Source: Diphasiastrum complanatum
Lineage: Eukaryota > Streptophyta > Lycopodiopsida > Lycopodiales > Lycopodiaceae
DNA length: 64,000 nt
Direction of reading: 5' to 3'
Assembly (NCBI GenBank): GCA_029204225.1
Contig: MU832661.1
Span: 1 to 64,000, forward strand
Made by a program: the position numbers and the translations under genes. Positions 1 to 10,899 of this stretch are shown in pieces. The notes beneath the pieces were generated by a model. That model saw nothing but the letters and a program-made list of their open reading frames with translations. It made no database searches and had not been told where the DNA came from. Position 1 is the first letter of the stretch; each line of letters starts with the position of its first letter.

Positions 1-392
1 TGACCTTAACTGAGTTGGCCAAGGCCAAAGCAAACCATCAGTGAATATGAAAAGGCCGCGCTCAGGTTTTGGAGTCTAATCCTCAGATCCAAATTCCATT
101 GATGGCACAATTCTTGCCTCAACAATAGAAAATGACAAGATGGATACAGGTTTGGATTCAGGCATGGAACAGAGTGGGTCCCCGAAGTAGAAGAAGTTCA
201 GCCAGTTCCACAAGCAATGCAAACAGGTCCATCCACTTCAAGGACCAGACCATTGTTCAGAAGACCAATCAGCGTTGAGGACTAGATCCAGAGCTTATTA
301 GCGCAACATCCCCATGAGTCCTCGCGTGGTGGTTGGGTCATTAAGTTTAAGACCTCTGAAATTGAGGCCGACAAAGAGTTGGATAAGCTACC
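1..392. other. Unassigned sequence left of copia R1
   Basis: No open frame longer than about 80 codons and no motif I recognise. It ends where the R1 LTR starts with TGTTGAAAATT. It could be the 3' part of an older retroelement, but nothing supports an assignment. Confidence 0.3.
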
Positions 393-1778
393 TGTTGAAA
401 ATTAAGCCCACAGTTGTCTCCTTGGAATCACAAACTCAGACAGTCAACTTATTTGAAGAACATCTACAACAGGCTTCTGGCTGATCTCCAGCAAAGGGTA
501 GCCAATCCTGTCATAATTTCAAGTTCAAATGTTAACTTTAAGAACCTGAAGTCATTGAAGACTTGGCCATCTTCAAGGGCTTCCACAAACTTGCATTTTA
601 AACAAGTCTGCAGATTTACATTACTTTTTGAACAGTCTATAGAAATACATTAAGTGTCACACAGTTCGCATTTTTCGCACTTTCTTGAAAACCTGCAACA
701 CTTACCTTCAACTTCTTCTGTTCAATTATTTTTGAAGTCAACTTGTTCACAATTCAATGGTTTAACTTTTTCAACAGCTTCGTCTTTTTTCGCATTTTTC
801 GAAAAATGCGAAGAGAGAAAATTCCAGAGGGTCCTCTATTTTTAAGGGTTAAACTGTTAAAGACACCTTAGCCAACTTTTTAAGGAAGCTTAAATTGGTT
901 TAAAGACACCTTTGATTTTTGCTAAAAAAAAAAGGGAGAAAATGTCAAAGGTTATCTGTTTTGAACGAGGAACGTTCCCAACCACTTTTCGAAATTTGTG
1001 AAGTGAGAGAAAACCACTTCACGTAGTTTGCAAAGCGAGAAATTTTGCGACGTCCTTGTCCGCGTCAACGACTCTGATTTGTTGACCGTATATACTATGT
1101 ATAGTTGTCACAAAAAGCCATATACTTCCAAGTACAATGGCTTTTCTAATTAGGTGATGAACATTCAATGTAATCAATACACGGATGAAATCTATAAATA
1201 GATCTTCAGTAACAGATTATTGGTTGCTCTGTCCATGAGACGTATTATTTGAGCCTCCCAATTACGCCGTCAATTTTTGGTTGTAATTGTTATATGTATT
1301 GTGCTTCAGTGTAATATAGCAGCAACAATTTTTCTATCTGTGTATAACATAGATGAATGCTTGATGTGATTGAGTGCACTTTATCGATGTTTGATCGTGC
1401 TTGTTTACTCACTCTAATCAGAACACGAATGTTACGACTCCTCAATTTTTGATTAGATGATGGTTGTCTTTGATGCCTAAGGAACTCACGATATCATATT
1501 GTTGTTTGGAAACTAAACTTCACATTGAATCTAATTTCCAGTAATACCACACACAAACCATTTCTAATCTCTTTGGTGAACTGTACTCTTGTTTTTGAGA
1601 GTATGAATTAGTTTTTAAGAATCTATTGGACAATTAGAGCACTTAAAGTTTCGATTATATTTAGCATGAACTTTCCATTAGACTATTTTTGCATTCAGCA
1701 TCTGATTGTAATAGGAGTACGGTTCCGCAATATTTCTGCTCTCTTCTCCGTTTGCATTCTTCTATCTCCCTTGTCCCA
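393..1778 (+). repeat. 5' LTR of copia R1
   Basis: The stretch 397-1567 is repeated as a diverged direct copy at 6855-7991, which defines the LTR pair. The left end is TGTTGAAAAT. A TATA box (TCTATAAATA) lies at 1191-1200, with its counterpart at 7614-7623. The primer binding site at 1785 implies the LTR runs on to about 1778 (ending CCCA), so the right copy would be truncated at its 3' end by about 200 bp. Start and repeat are clear; the 3' boundary is inferred from the primer site. Confidence 0.65.
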
Positions 1779-1784
1779 TCGGAT

Positions 1785-1797
1785 TGGTATCAGAGCC
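1785..1797 (+). promoter_or_regulatory. Primer binding site of copia R1 (tRNA-iMet)
   Basis: TGGTATCAGAGCC matches the complement of the 3' end of plant initiator Met tRNA, the standard minus-strand primer of plant Ty1/copia elements. It lies 53 bp before the gag start codon at 1850. Confidence 0.85.
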
Positions 1798-1849
1798 TAG
1801 CTCATATAAACCGAAAGATTAAGTGTGTTCTATTTGTATTACTATTATT

Positions 1850-2740
1850 ATGTCTCATCTTGGTAACTCTTCGTCATCTTCCAACGAGGCTAGAATCATT
1901 GACAAGTGTAATGGGTCTAACTTCTACATCTGGAAGTTAAAACTCCAGATGATGTTGATAGATAGAGATCTTTGGGATGTAGTAGAAGGTGCTGACCTGA
2001 AACCAGAAGATGGTGATCAAGCAAAAGGCATAGAAGATCAAGAATCAGAAGGCCTTAGCATGCATCACACTCAATCTGGCCGACTCCCAAATATCTCATG
2101 TTATCACATGCAAAACCTCCAAGGATGTATTAGATTTGTTATCAAATCTCTATGAGACCAATGATGTACCCACTAGATTACATCTTGGAAGGATATTCTT
2201 TACTCTTAGTATGTTGATTCTATTGCCATCACTTCTCACATCAAGAACTTCAAGTCTTTATTGGATCAGTCATTAGCTGTAGGATGTTCTATTCAAGATT
2301 ATGATGTCGTTATGACCTTGCTTTCTTCTCTTCCAAAGTCATATGAGCACTTTGTGGTGATGATCTCCACACAACCCGACCTCACTCTTCAAAAGGTGAT
2401 TGGTCATCTACTTCAAGAAGAAATGCAGAGAAAGACTAGCAACATGTCTATCAAAGACAAATCCATGGCTCTATACACCAAGAAGAAAGACTACTCAGGA
2501 AAGAATCAAGTGCAGTGGCAATAGCAAAAGCCTCACACTCAAGATGAGCATGGTGGATCGTGCAAGAAGCGTTTCTGCAGATATTGCAAGAGAGCCAATA
2601 ACTCCATCAAGGAGTGTCGTATTCGAAACTACAATGAGGCAAAGAAGCAACAACAGCAACAGCAACCAGACTTCTCCAACGCGACGGAATTCAAGAGCAA
2701 GATACACATTTTTTAATGGCTTACAACAATAGCAGCGAAG
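1850..2740 (+). pseudogene. copia R1 gag (nucleocapsid/capsid), broken
   Basis: Capsid protein of a Ty1/copia polyprotein. It starts MSHLGNSSSSSNEAR at 1850, with the family core SNFYIWKLKLQMML, and is open to about 2040. It then needs at least two frame changes to continue at 2261-2524, where an SLPKSYEHF segment and an RKTSN segment are seen. The nucleocapsid zinc knuckle is at about 2563-2620: FCRYCKRAN-N-SIKEC, in which the expected His of CX2CX4HX4C reads Asn. It follows the R1 primer site directly and leads into the protease at 2749. The frameshifts and the lost His indicate a dead copy. Confidence 0.8.
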
Positions 2741-4380
2741 ACTGTGATAGTTGGTACCTGGATAGTGGCGCTACCCAACAATGACCTCTCACAAGGAATG
2801 GTTTACCGAGTATGTAGCTTATAGTAGAGATCAATTCATCTACCTTGGAGATTCAAGCACCATACACGTGGAAGGCAAAGGAACAATGAAGATCACCTTC
2901 AACAACGATCTATCTATTTGTGTTCCTAACGTCCTTCATATTCCTCAGTTATCAAAGAACCTCTTATCAGTCTCTAAGATAATTGATGAGGGCTATATAG
3001 TTACTTTCTCATCTGAGCAGTGCACAATACTCGAGGAAGATACTACTCTAACTACATGCACTAGAGTCGGAAATCTTTACGTACTCTCTAATTCAGTTGA
3101 ATTAGCTAGTATCTATAATGAAAATGTAAATGATAATGCTATTTTGTGGCATAGTCGATTTGGACACACGTGAATACAAGATCACATTTTCTATATGCGT
3201 GTAATAACTTAGTTGATTGTATTGTATTTCCCTTCTTCATTAGATAGGAATTGTTCTTTTGTGATTCATGCATCTTGGGCAAACACTCTAGAAGCAAGTT
3301 TCCAAATCACATTCCATCAAAACAAAGCATGTATTGGATCTTGTGCGTAGCAATCTTTGTAGTCCAATGCCAACTCCTTCTAGGAGATGCAATCTATTTT
3401 AGCTCTTTCATAGATGATTATTCGAGATTGGTCTTAGTCATGTCATTAATCAGCAAGTCTGAAGCCTTTGAATGCTTCAAGAGAATTTCAAGCCATGGTG
3501 AGGACACAAACATCTACAAAAGTGAAAGCACTCCAAACAGATGGTGGTGGCGAATACATCTCTAATGAGGATGTCCGACTACATGGCTGAGCACGGTATT
3601 AGAAATAGTTCACCACTTCCTATTCACCTCAACAAAACGGGATTGCAGAAAGGAAAGAATTGAAACTCTTTCTCAACTTAGCTCAGATCCATGGCTACAT
3701 CAAGCACACCTACCTACGAAGTTCTGGGCAACAGCTACTACCACAGCCTGTTACGCGCTAAACAGATCCAGCACCAAAGCCGTCTACAACAAAACTCCTT
3801 ATAAGTTTTGGCAGGACACAAGCCTAGTGTCAGCCATTTAAAAATCTTGGTATGTATATGTTTTGTTCACGGTTCCTAAACAGCTTAGGAAGAAGTTGGA
3901 TCACTAGGACAAATAATGTATTTTCATTGGCTATCCTGATGAACATAGAGCTTATAAAGTTTATGATCCATCCACCAGATGTATTAGTCTCTAGGGGAGG
4001 GAATATTTCAAGAACATACATACTATGATTCGAACATCCATCGATAAATGATGCTATGTCATTTCATCCTATTTTATGTAGCATGGATTCTTCCAACGTT
4101 GATGTTCCTTCACAAAACCTGCAGCTATAGCTACAGAAGTTGAGTAGTCCGATAGTACCTGTCATCATACTAGACAAAGCTAGCTCGAACAAGATCTGGA
4201 GAAATTCAAGAAGAAGGCATCATCATATCCTGGTCATACCGAACATCCGCAGATCCTCACGAACTCAGATCAATTCTTGAGAGGTATGCAATCTCAATCA
4301 TTCTGGGACTTTATCAGAAGAACCAGAGAGCCTAACCGAAGAATTTTAACTTCAAGGATTGCTGTGAAGTGGCAATAAGT
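2741..4380 (+). pseudogene. copia R1 protease and integrase, broken
   Basis: Aspartic protease motif LDSGAT is encoded at 2758-2775 (catalytic Asp codon 2761-2763), with a TGA stop about four codons later. The GAG-pre-integrase region is open at 2781-3173 (core VPNVLHIPQLSKNLLSVSKI, then LWHSRFGHT, part of the HHCC zinc site). Integrase continues at 3251-3565 (DSCILGKHSRSKFP, then FIDDYSR). The second catalytic Asp (QTDGGGEY, around 3535) and the catalytic Glu (QQNGIAERK, around 3640) are both readable in broken frames. Many frameshifts and stops separate the pieces. The order protease-integrase-RT is diagnostic of Ty1/copia. Confidence 0.8.
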
Positions 4381-5390
4381 TATGGAAAGTAAGTACAACC
4401 TCACTTTTGACGAATCAGACCTGGACATTGGTCGACTTTTCCACTCACAAGAGAGTTATCGACAACAAGTGGATCTTCAAGAAGAAGATCAACTATGATG
4501 GTTCTATTGCCAAATGGAAAGCACGACCGATGGCTAAAGGATTCACTCAAGTCCAAGGTGTGGATTATCAAAAAAATTTCAGTCCTGTCATCAAGATGCA
4601 GTCAATCAGGACTCTGATTGCATTAGTAGCCGCGGAAGACCTCGAAATGCACCCAATGGATGTCAAGACAAACATTTCCTCAATGACAATGGCGAGAGAA
4701 AATGTACACCTTCCAACCAGAAGGATTCGAAGTCAAAGGCCAAGAGCACAAAGTACAAGCTGCACAAAGCAATCTACGGTCTGAAATAGGCCGCAAGAGC
4801 ATGGGTCGATAGAAACAACTCTTATCTCATTCGATTGGAATTGCAAACAATTCAACTGACTGTAATGTTTATTCAAAGCATATAGGCACCAATTCAGTTC
4901 ACATATAGCCCTTTACGTAGATGATGTATTTATTTTGGTCTAATGACCACTTCTCTACTGCACACTACTAAGCGTGATTTGTCAAAGGAATTTGACGTGA
5001 CTGATTTAGAAGTTGTCTATTATTTGCTAGGAATTCACATTACTAGAAATAGACTTCAGAAGAAGATCTATCTTAGTCAGCTAGACATATCTAAAAGGCA
5101 TTTTAGAAAAGTTTCATATGTCTGATTGCCAAACCCATTGATAATCCAATGGATCCAAGTATAGTATTGACTAAACCTACTTTGCTGATTCTGATAGTGA
5201 AATACTCGACATAGCAAAGTACCCTTATCGTTCACTAATAGCATCTCTAATGTATGCAATGTTGTGTACTAAACCAGATTTAGCATAGACTGTTAGCACG
5301 TTAAGTCAATTCATGCCTAATCCTAGAATCTCTCATTGGAAAGCATTAAAGAGAGTGATGAGATATATTTAAAAAAGCTTTAGATCACAT
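4381..5390 (+). pseudogene. copia R1 reverse transcriptase, broken
   Basis: RNA-dependent DNA polymerase of R1. The fingers/palm start is open at 4407-4784 with NQTWTLVDF, DNKWIFKKK, KGFTQVQGVDY and MDVKTN. The catalytic box YVDD is encoded at 4914-4925 (context ALYVDDVFIL) in another frame. A further open stretch at 4943-5125 carries DLEVVYYLLGIHITR. At least three frame changes and a TAA directly after the YVDD box show loss of function. It lies in the expected place between integrase and RNase H. Confidence 0.8.
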
Positions 5391-6852
5391 TTTATGCTAT
5401 CGACCCACTCGTCCTGCTAGGCTACTCCGACTCAGATTGGGGAGGAATAGTCTCTACCAGAAAATCTACCTTTGGGTTTTGTTTCTATCTGGCAGGGGAC
5501 CGATTTCGTGAAACTCAAGGAAGCAAAAGTCAGTTGCACTTTCTTCGACAGAGGTAAAGTACATCGCAGCATGTCAAGCTTCAAAAGAAACTGTACGGAT
5601 CAGGTTATTACTTCGTGACTTGCATCACACTCAGTTCAATGCTACCAGCCATTTTGTGTGGCAACTTGAATTGTATTTCACTGTCACTGAATCCTAGATT
5701 TCATGGGCAAATCCAAGCACATATAAATCCAGTATCATTTCATTCGGGAGAAAGTTTTCTCAGGGCAAGTGATCCTTCAATACTGCTCTACAACAGAAAT
5801 GGTCGTAGACATCTTTACCAAAGCGCTTCTCAGGTTCAAGCACCAAAAGTTCTCCAACATGCTGAACCTAATGAAGATACCAAGGCACCAACCGTGACCT
5901 TAAGAGGGACTGGTATCAAGAACAGTCTCTACCAGAAAATCTACCCTCCGTATTCTATTTCTATCTGACAGGGGGACCGATTTCGTGGACTCAAGAAAGC
6001 AGAAATCATTGCGCTTTCTTCGATAGAGACAGAGTACATCGCAAGCATGTCAAGCTTCAAAAGAAGCTTTATGGATCAGGTTATTACTTCACGATTTGCA
6101 TCACACTCAGTTCAATGCTACCACCATTTTGTGTGACAACTTGAACTGTATTTCAGTGTCACTGAATCCCAGATTTTATGGCAAATCCAAGCACATAGAA
6201 ATCCAGTATCATTTCATTCGGGAGAAAGTTTTCTCAGGACAAGTGATCATTCAATACTGCTCAACAACAAAAATGGTCGCAGACATCTTTACCAAAGCGC
6301 TTCCTAGGATCAAGCACCAGAAGTTCTTCAACATGCTAAACTTGACGAAGATACCAAGGCACCAACCGTGACCTTAAGGGGGGACTGGTATCAGAAACAG
6401 TCTCTACCAGAAAATCTACCTCCGAGTTCTGTTTCTATCTGTAGGGGGACCGATTTCGTGAAACTCAAGGACGCAGAAATCAGTTGCGCTTTCTTCGATA
6501 GAGACAGAGTACATCGCAGTATGTCAAGTTTTAAAAGAAGCTATATGGATCAGATTATTACCTCACAATTGCATCACCCTCAGTTCAATGCTACCACCAT
6601 TCTGTGTGATAACTTGAGCTGTATTTCACTGTCACTAAATCTCAGATTTTATGGCAAATCCAAGCACATAGAAATTCAGTATCATTTCATTCGGGAGAAA
6701 GCTTTCTCAGGGCAAGTGATTCTTCAGTACTGCTCCACAACAGAAATGGTCGCAGACATCTTCACCAAAGCGCTTTCCAGGATCAAGCACTAGAAGTTCT
6801 TCAACATGCTGAACCTGACGAAGATACCAAGGCACCAACCGTAACCTTAAGA
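5391..6852 (+). pseudogene. copia R1 RNase H with triplicated 3' module
   Basis: RNase H degrades the RNA strand during reverse transcription. An initial copy starts near 5425 (DSDWGG, then STRKST). From 5451 the sequence is three tandem copies of a module of about 475 bp: 5451-5925, 5926-6400 and 6401-6852. Each begins TCTCTACCAGAAAATCTACC and carries the RNase H C-terminal part (SLNPRFYGKSKHIE, FHFIREKVFSGQ, MVADIFTKALPR) followed by a CTTAAG purine-rich end. Copies 2 and 3 are open at 6096-6371 and 6368-6793. The third copy runs directly into the 3' LTR at about 6855. Domain repetition of this kind is not normal for copia. Confidence 0.8.
5451..6852 (+). repeat. Tandem triplication, unit about 475 bp, in R1
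   Basis: The landmark TCTCTACCAG occurs at about 5451, 5926 and 6401, and GACCGATTTCG at about 5499, 5976 and 6449, giving periods of 473-477 bp. Copies differ by scattered substitutions and small indels. The second and third share CAAGCACATAGAAAT(C/T)CAGTATC whereas the first reads CAAGCACATATAAATCC. Confidence 0.85.
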
Positions 6853-6854
6853 GA

Positions 6855-7993
6855 GAAATTAAGCCCACAGTTGTCTCCTTAGAATCACAAACTCAAACAA
6901 CCAACCTATTTGAAGAAGGTCTACAATGGGCTTTTGGCTGATCTCCAGCAAAGGGTAACCAATCCTGTCATAATTTCAAGCTCAAATGTTAAGTATAATA
7001 ACTTGAAGTCATTGAAGACTTGGCCATCTTCAAAGGCTTCCACAAACTTGCATTTAGAACAAGTCTGCAGACATACATTAAGTGTCACACAGTTCGCATT
7101 TTTTACACTTTTCCAAAAACCTGCAACACTTACCTTCGACTTCTTCTGTTCAATTATTTTTGAAAAATTCAACTTGTTCACAGTTCAACAATTTAACTTT
7201 TTCAACACCTTCGTCTTTTTTCACATTTTTCCAAAAAATGCAAAGAGAGAAAATTCCAGAGGGTCCTCTATTTTTAAGGGTTAAATTGTTAAAGACACCT
7301 TTGTCAACTTCTTAAGGCAGCTCAAACTGTTTTAAAGGCACCTTCGTTTGTTGCTAAAAACGAAAAGGGAGAAAATGCCGAAGGTTATCTGTTTTGACGT
7401 GGAACGCTCCCAGCCACTTTGCAAAGTGTAAGAAAACAACTTCACATAATTTGCAAAGTGAGAGATTTTGCAACATCCTTGTCCGCGTCAACGATCTTGA
7501 TTTGTTGACCGTATATACTATGTATAGTTGTCACAAAAAGCCATATACTTCCAAGTAAAACGGCTTTTCTAATTAGGTGACGAACATTTAATGTTATTAA
7601 TACATGGATGAAGTCTATAAATAGATCATCCAAGCACAGATTATTGATTGCTTCATCCATGAGACGTATTATTTGAGCCTCCCAGTTACGTCGTCAATTT
7701 TGGTTGTAATTGCTATTTGTATTGTGCTTCAGTGTGATATAGCAGCAACAATTTTTCTATCTGTGTATAACGTAGATGAATGCTTGTTGTGATTGAGTGC
7801 ACTTTATCGTTGTTTGATCGTGCTTGTTTACTCACTCTAATCAGAACACGAACGTCTACGACTCCTCAGTCTCTAATCAAACGATGGATGTCTTTGACGC
7901 CTGAGGAACTCGTGATATCATACTGCTCTTTAGGAACTAAACTTCACATTGAATCTGATTTCCAGTAATACCACACACAAACCATTTCTAACA
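6855..7993 (+). repeat. 3' LTR of copia R1, probably truncated
   Basis: Direct copy of 397-1567. It starts AAATTAAGCCCACAG, lacking the first bases of the left LTR, and ends TTCTAACA. It keeps the TATA box at 7614-7623. No target duplication matching the left flank (CTACC or similar) was seen, which fits truncation on both sides. Confidence 0.7.
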
Positions 7994-8439
7994 CTCTCTC
8001 AATCCAACAATGAGGCAATCAGTGCTATTCGCAAAAGATCTAACTCTACTGGTGTCCGTTGCAATGCGATGGGATGATTGTCTTTCCACTTTGACGTTCG
8101 ATTCGAATAAGCCATTGGCATCGATAGTATTAAAGATCAGCTGCTAGTGGCCAGATTATATTTCTGTGCTGCCATGATGGGAGGCTCCTAGAAATCTTGG
8201 TTCACCACCTGGACGACCTCAAAGTGGATTGTCGAAGCCCATCCGCTGTATTTTGTCGCACAACCAAGATTTCAACACTGTCCGACTCGACTTCATGGAG
8301 AAGGTGCAGTATCATTTAATAAAAATTTGGCATGATGTTAATAAAAGCCCCCAGTAACTGCCTCTCGCAGGTGTGGGGGGATACTGTTGGAGGGTTTGCG
8401 GATCCTGAGGTAAACCCTAACTCTAGTTAATAAGTAGAG
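7994..8439. other. Unassigned sequence between R1 and A
   Basis: No supported gene. A G-rich run (GTGTGGGGGGATAC, about 8370) followed by TGTTGGAGGG resembles a polypurine tract next to an LTR start, so this may be the 3' end of another truncated retroelement. No partner LTR was found in the window. Confidence 0.3.
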
Positions 8440-8573
8440 GGAGTGATAGAACTATGATTATACGTCCATTTGTTGGACTAGAAATCAAATTTGAGTGAAC
8501 ACTGCAAGTGTGAGACCTTTGTGAGTTTCAAGTCAATCAAATCTATTTTTTGTTTGTAGAAGTCATTAGTAAG

Positions 8574-9345
8574 ATGGGATCTGCTGGAGCATACCTTCTA
8601 GAGGCTAGTGAGAGATTGAATTCTACAAATTATGCTATTTGGAAGGTTAGGATGGAGTCACTTTTGGTGCTCCAAGATCTTTATGAGTTTTTGATTGAGG
8701 ATGAAGATGAACCTCTAGGTGCACAAAAATTAGTGAGATACAAAAAGAGATCTAGGTCTGCACTTCATTGTGTGAAAATGAATGTGAGCAATGATCTTTT
8801 GAGAGAAGTATCATCATGTGAAAGTGCTAAAGAGACTTGGGAGTCTTTAAAATCAATCTATGAATCTAGAAACACTTCTAGAGTACTTATGCTTAGAAAT
8901 CAAATGAGGAGAAGTGAGGAGAGTGCACATGATTATGTACTCAGAATCAAGTCTCTAAATGGGAAGTTGGCTTCATTGGAGAGAAGATTCATGATGGAGA
9001 GCTTGTACAAATTGTCCTTAATGGCCTAGGAGATGATTTTGCAAATTTGGTCCAAAGTTTTGCCATCCAGGACACTTTTCCAGCTATAGAAAAACTTCAT
9101 AGTGTTTTAGTGGCTGAAGAGTATTGTAGGATGCTCCACACCAAGGCAAGAATGAGTTCATTGTCTTTGCAGGATGGAGATGAGAAAGCCAATTTCTCAT
9201 TCAAGGGCAAAAAGAAGACCAATGGAAAGAAGAAGCATCAAGGAGGCCAAATAAGAGGATGATGCATCAAGCTCAAAGGACAAGTCAAAGCAATAATTTT
9301 ACTTTTGTGAAAGAAGGGGCGTTATGCATTCGAATGCTACAAGAG
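8574..9345 (+). pseudogene. copia A gag, broken
   Basis: Capsid/nucleocapsid protein. Start MGSAGAYLLEASERL at 8574 (the open frame begins at 8550, but the family start is the Met at 8574). Core TNYAIWKVRMESLLVLQDLYEF and SIYESRNTSRVLMLRNQ. A frameshift near 9025 moves the frame to 9047-9262 (VQSFAIQDTFPAIEKLHSVL). The zinc knuckle near 9295-9345 is damaged: its first Cys reads Tyr (YFC instead of CFFC), its His reads Arg and an indel lies inside it. Compare the intact knuckle of element F, CFFCGKKGHFASEC. Confidence 0.85.
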
Positions 9346-9376
9346 GCTAAGAGCAAAAGATGAGGAGGAAAAACAA

Positions 9377-9775
9377 GTGAATCTTGCATATGAAAAGGAT
9401 AAAGATGAGGAGATCTCATCTTTGATGGCATCTACATCCACTCCAACAAGCAAAAGCAACACAAATGACACTTGGTGGATTGATAGTGGGGCTAGCTCCC
9501 ACATGACTTTCCAAAAGGACACATTCTCAACCTTACACTCTTTCAATAGTTCTAATAAATTTAATTCTTTAGCAAATGATCAAGAATGTAAGATAGATGG
9601 TATTGGTACCATCTCATTAAGTTTAGGATCTAGAAAAACGATGGATATATACAATGTCCTTTTTGTACCATCAATTACCAAGAGCTTGTTGAGTGTTGGA
9701 CAACTAATGGATGATGGTTTGAGATGTTCACTTCAAGCATGGAGTTTGTTCCATCATGAAGAATGATAATTGCAT
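9377..9775 (+). pseudogene. copia A protease
   Basis: Aspartic protease with TWWIDSGASSHMTF near its residue 32 (codons around 9472-9513), flap-like region GIGTISLSLGSRKTM and the family C-terminal segment VLFVPSITKSLLSVGQLMDDGL. The frame is lost at the end, next to 9781. In element C the same motif is WWLDSGASSHMS. Confidence 0.85.
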
Positions 9776-9780
9776 AGCAA

Positions 9781-10602
9781 ATGGTGTTAAACAAGGTAGT
9801 TTTGTTTAAGTTGGATGCTAAAATTGCCATGGCAAAAGAGAAAATTATTCATTCAAATGTACACTCTGTCTCTCATGTACCAAGTAGTGATGATAAGATG
9901 CAAGAAACATCCTTAGATGTTTATACAAGAGATGCTCGGATCCATCTAGTATCTTGTGTGAATGAAAGTGAAATCAACAACCTTGGTGTCAATGATCTTC
10001 CGAGGATTGAGGAGGAGCAACAAAGTGATAGAGATTTTGAGGATCCACCTCAAAGATCAAGTGCTCCAAGAAGATCCACAAGGGCCGAGCCTTCAAGGCT
10101 CACTTATCTTGGCAAAGGCAATCAAGGGGAAGACTCTCAATCATTCACTTTAAACACTTTTCTTATTTCAATGCTTGATGAACCATTTTGCTATGAGATC
10201 TACATGAGGCAAACCGAGGTATGCTATGAGAACTACATGAGGCAACTTGAGGGCTTCATCAAGAAGGAAGTTGAAGATAAGATGTGTAATGACTCATTTG
10301 AGAACAAGTTTTTATGTCTTAGTGATCTAAAAATTGTTATGAACCAACTAAGAGTAAATTGGTTGTTTGATCAAATGAGTGCTCTCAGATTTTGGAAGAG
10401 CAAGAATGAGCTATTCACTCATTGTTTTGAAAAATGTGTTTTTTCTTTTGGAGAGGCAATTGTAAGCTTCTGTTTTGTGATCTTGATCAATGTGATTTTC
10501 ACAAGACATGGAGACATCATATTTCCTTCAAAGAGAAACATCAAGATCAAGGAGGAGCAAGTTTCAAGTTCATGGATCTTCACTCAACATGGAAGAAATT
10601 AA
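9781..10602 (+). CDS. copia A chimeric 273-residue ORF (pre-integrase + linker + unknown tail)
   Basis: One uninterrupted frame. Residues 1-20 resemble the end of the pre-integrase segment (VLNKVVLFKLDAK; element F has IKQGRIFKLDVN). Residues about 98-125 are the lineage's integrase-RT linker (APRRSTRAEPSRLTYLGKGN; element C has TPRRSTRERSEPRRLTYLGK). The whole integrase core is missing between them. After the linker, where RT should follow, there are about 140 unrecognised residues that include a hydrophobic stretch (FGEAIVSFCFVILINVIF) and a short internal duplication (CYEIYMRQTE / CYENYMRQLE). Either acquired sequence or out-of-frame noncoding DNA. The open frame may be chance, so coding status is uncertain. 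Confidence 0.5.
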   Translation: MVLNKVVLFKLDAKIAMAKEKIIHSNVHSVSHVPSSDDKMQETSLDVYTRDARIHLVSCVNESEINNLGVNDLPRIEEEQQSDRDFEDPPQRSSAPRRSTRAEPSRLTYLGKGNQGEDSQSFTLNTFLISMLDEPFCYEIYMRQTEVCYENYMRQLEGFIKKEVEDKMCNDSFENKFLCLSDLKIVMNQLRVNWLFDQMSALRFWKSKNELFTHCFEKCVFSFGEAIVSFCFVILINVIFTRHGDIIFPSKRNIKIKEEQVSSSWIFTQHGRN

Positions 10603-10819
10603 GTGCAAAGGTACAAGGAAGAATCAAGACTCTTCAATTCATCTTGGAGAAAATCGAGATCAAAGAAGCTCTATCTTGGATATGGTGATAGATCATATCA
10701 TCATCTTTAGGGGCTCATTAGTCATCTTCTAAACCTGAATATGAATCATTCTGATGTTAAGATCAGGTCTTAGAACTATATATAGATACATTATTGTTAC
10801 CAAGGCTAGATTTGAGGAG

Positions 10820-10899
10820 TGTGAAAAAATAGTCTATTTTGGCAAATCTATCCACGTAGAACTTTGTAAATATTGTGTATAATTGGGTTCCACACATGG
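10820..10899 (+). repeat. Partial 3' LTR of copia A
   Basis: Begins TGTGAAAAAATAGTC after a purine-rich GATTTGAGGAG. It matches the start of the B LTR read on the other strand for 80 bp, then stops at CACACATGG. Confidence 0.75.

Larger units (their letters stand above)
8440..10899 (+). mobile_element. copia A: gag-protease-only derivative
   Basis: A Ty1/copia element reduced to leader, gag, protease and a foreign-looking tail, ending in a polypurine tract (10808-10819) and the first 80 bp of a 3' LTR (10820-10899, starting TGTGAAAAAATAG). The leader at 8440-8573 matches, in reverse, 11500-11600 of element B. The LTR start matches the LTR of B (complement of 12683-12762). The 5' LTR is missing. 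Integrase core, RT and RNase H are absent: the pre-integrase region is joined to the integrase-RT linker. Confidence 0.8.

Noticed and set aside
393-7993. Target-site duplication for copia R1
   Set aside because: The left flank ends CTACC and the right flank begins CTCTC; no convincing 5-bp match.
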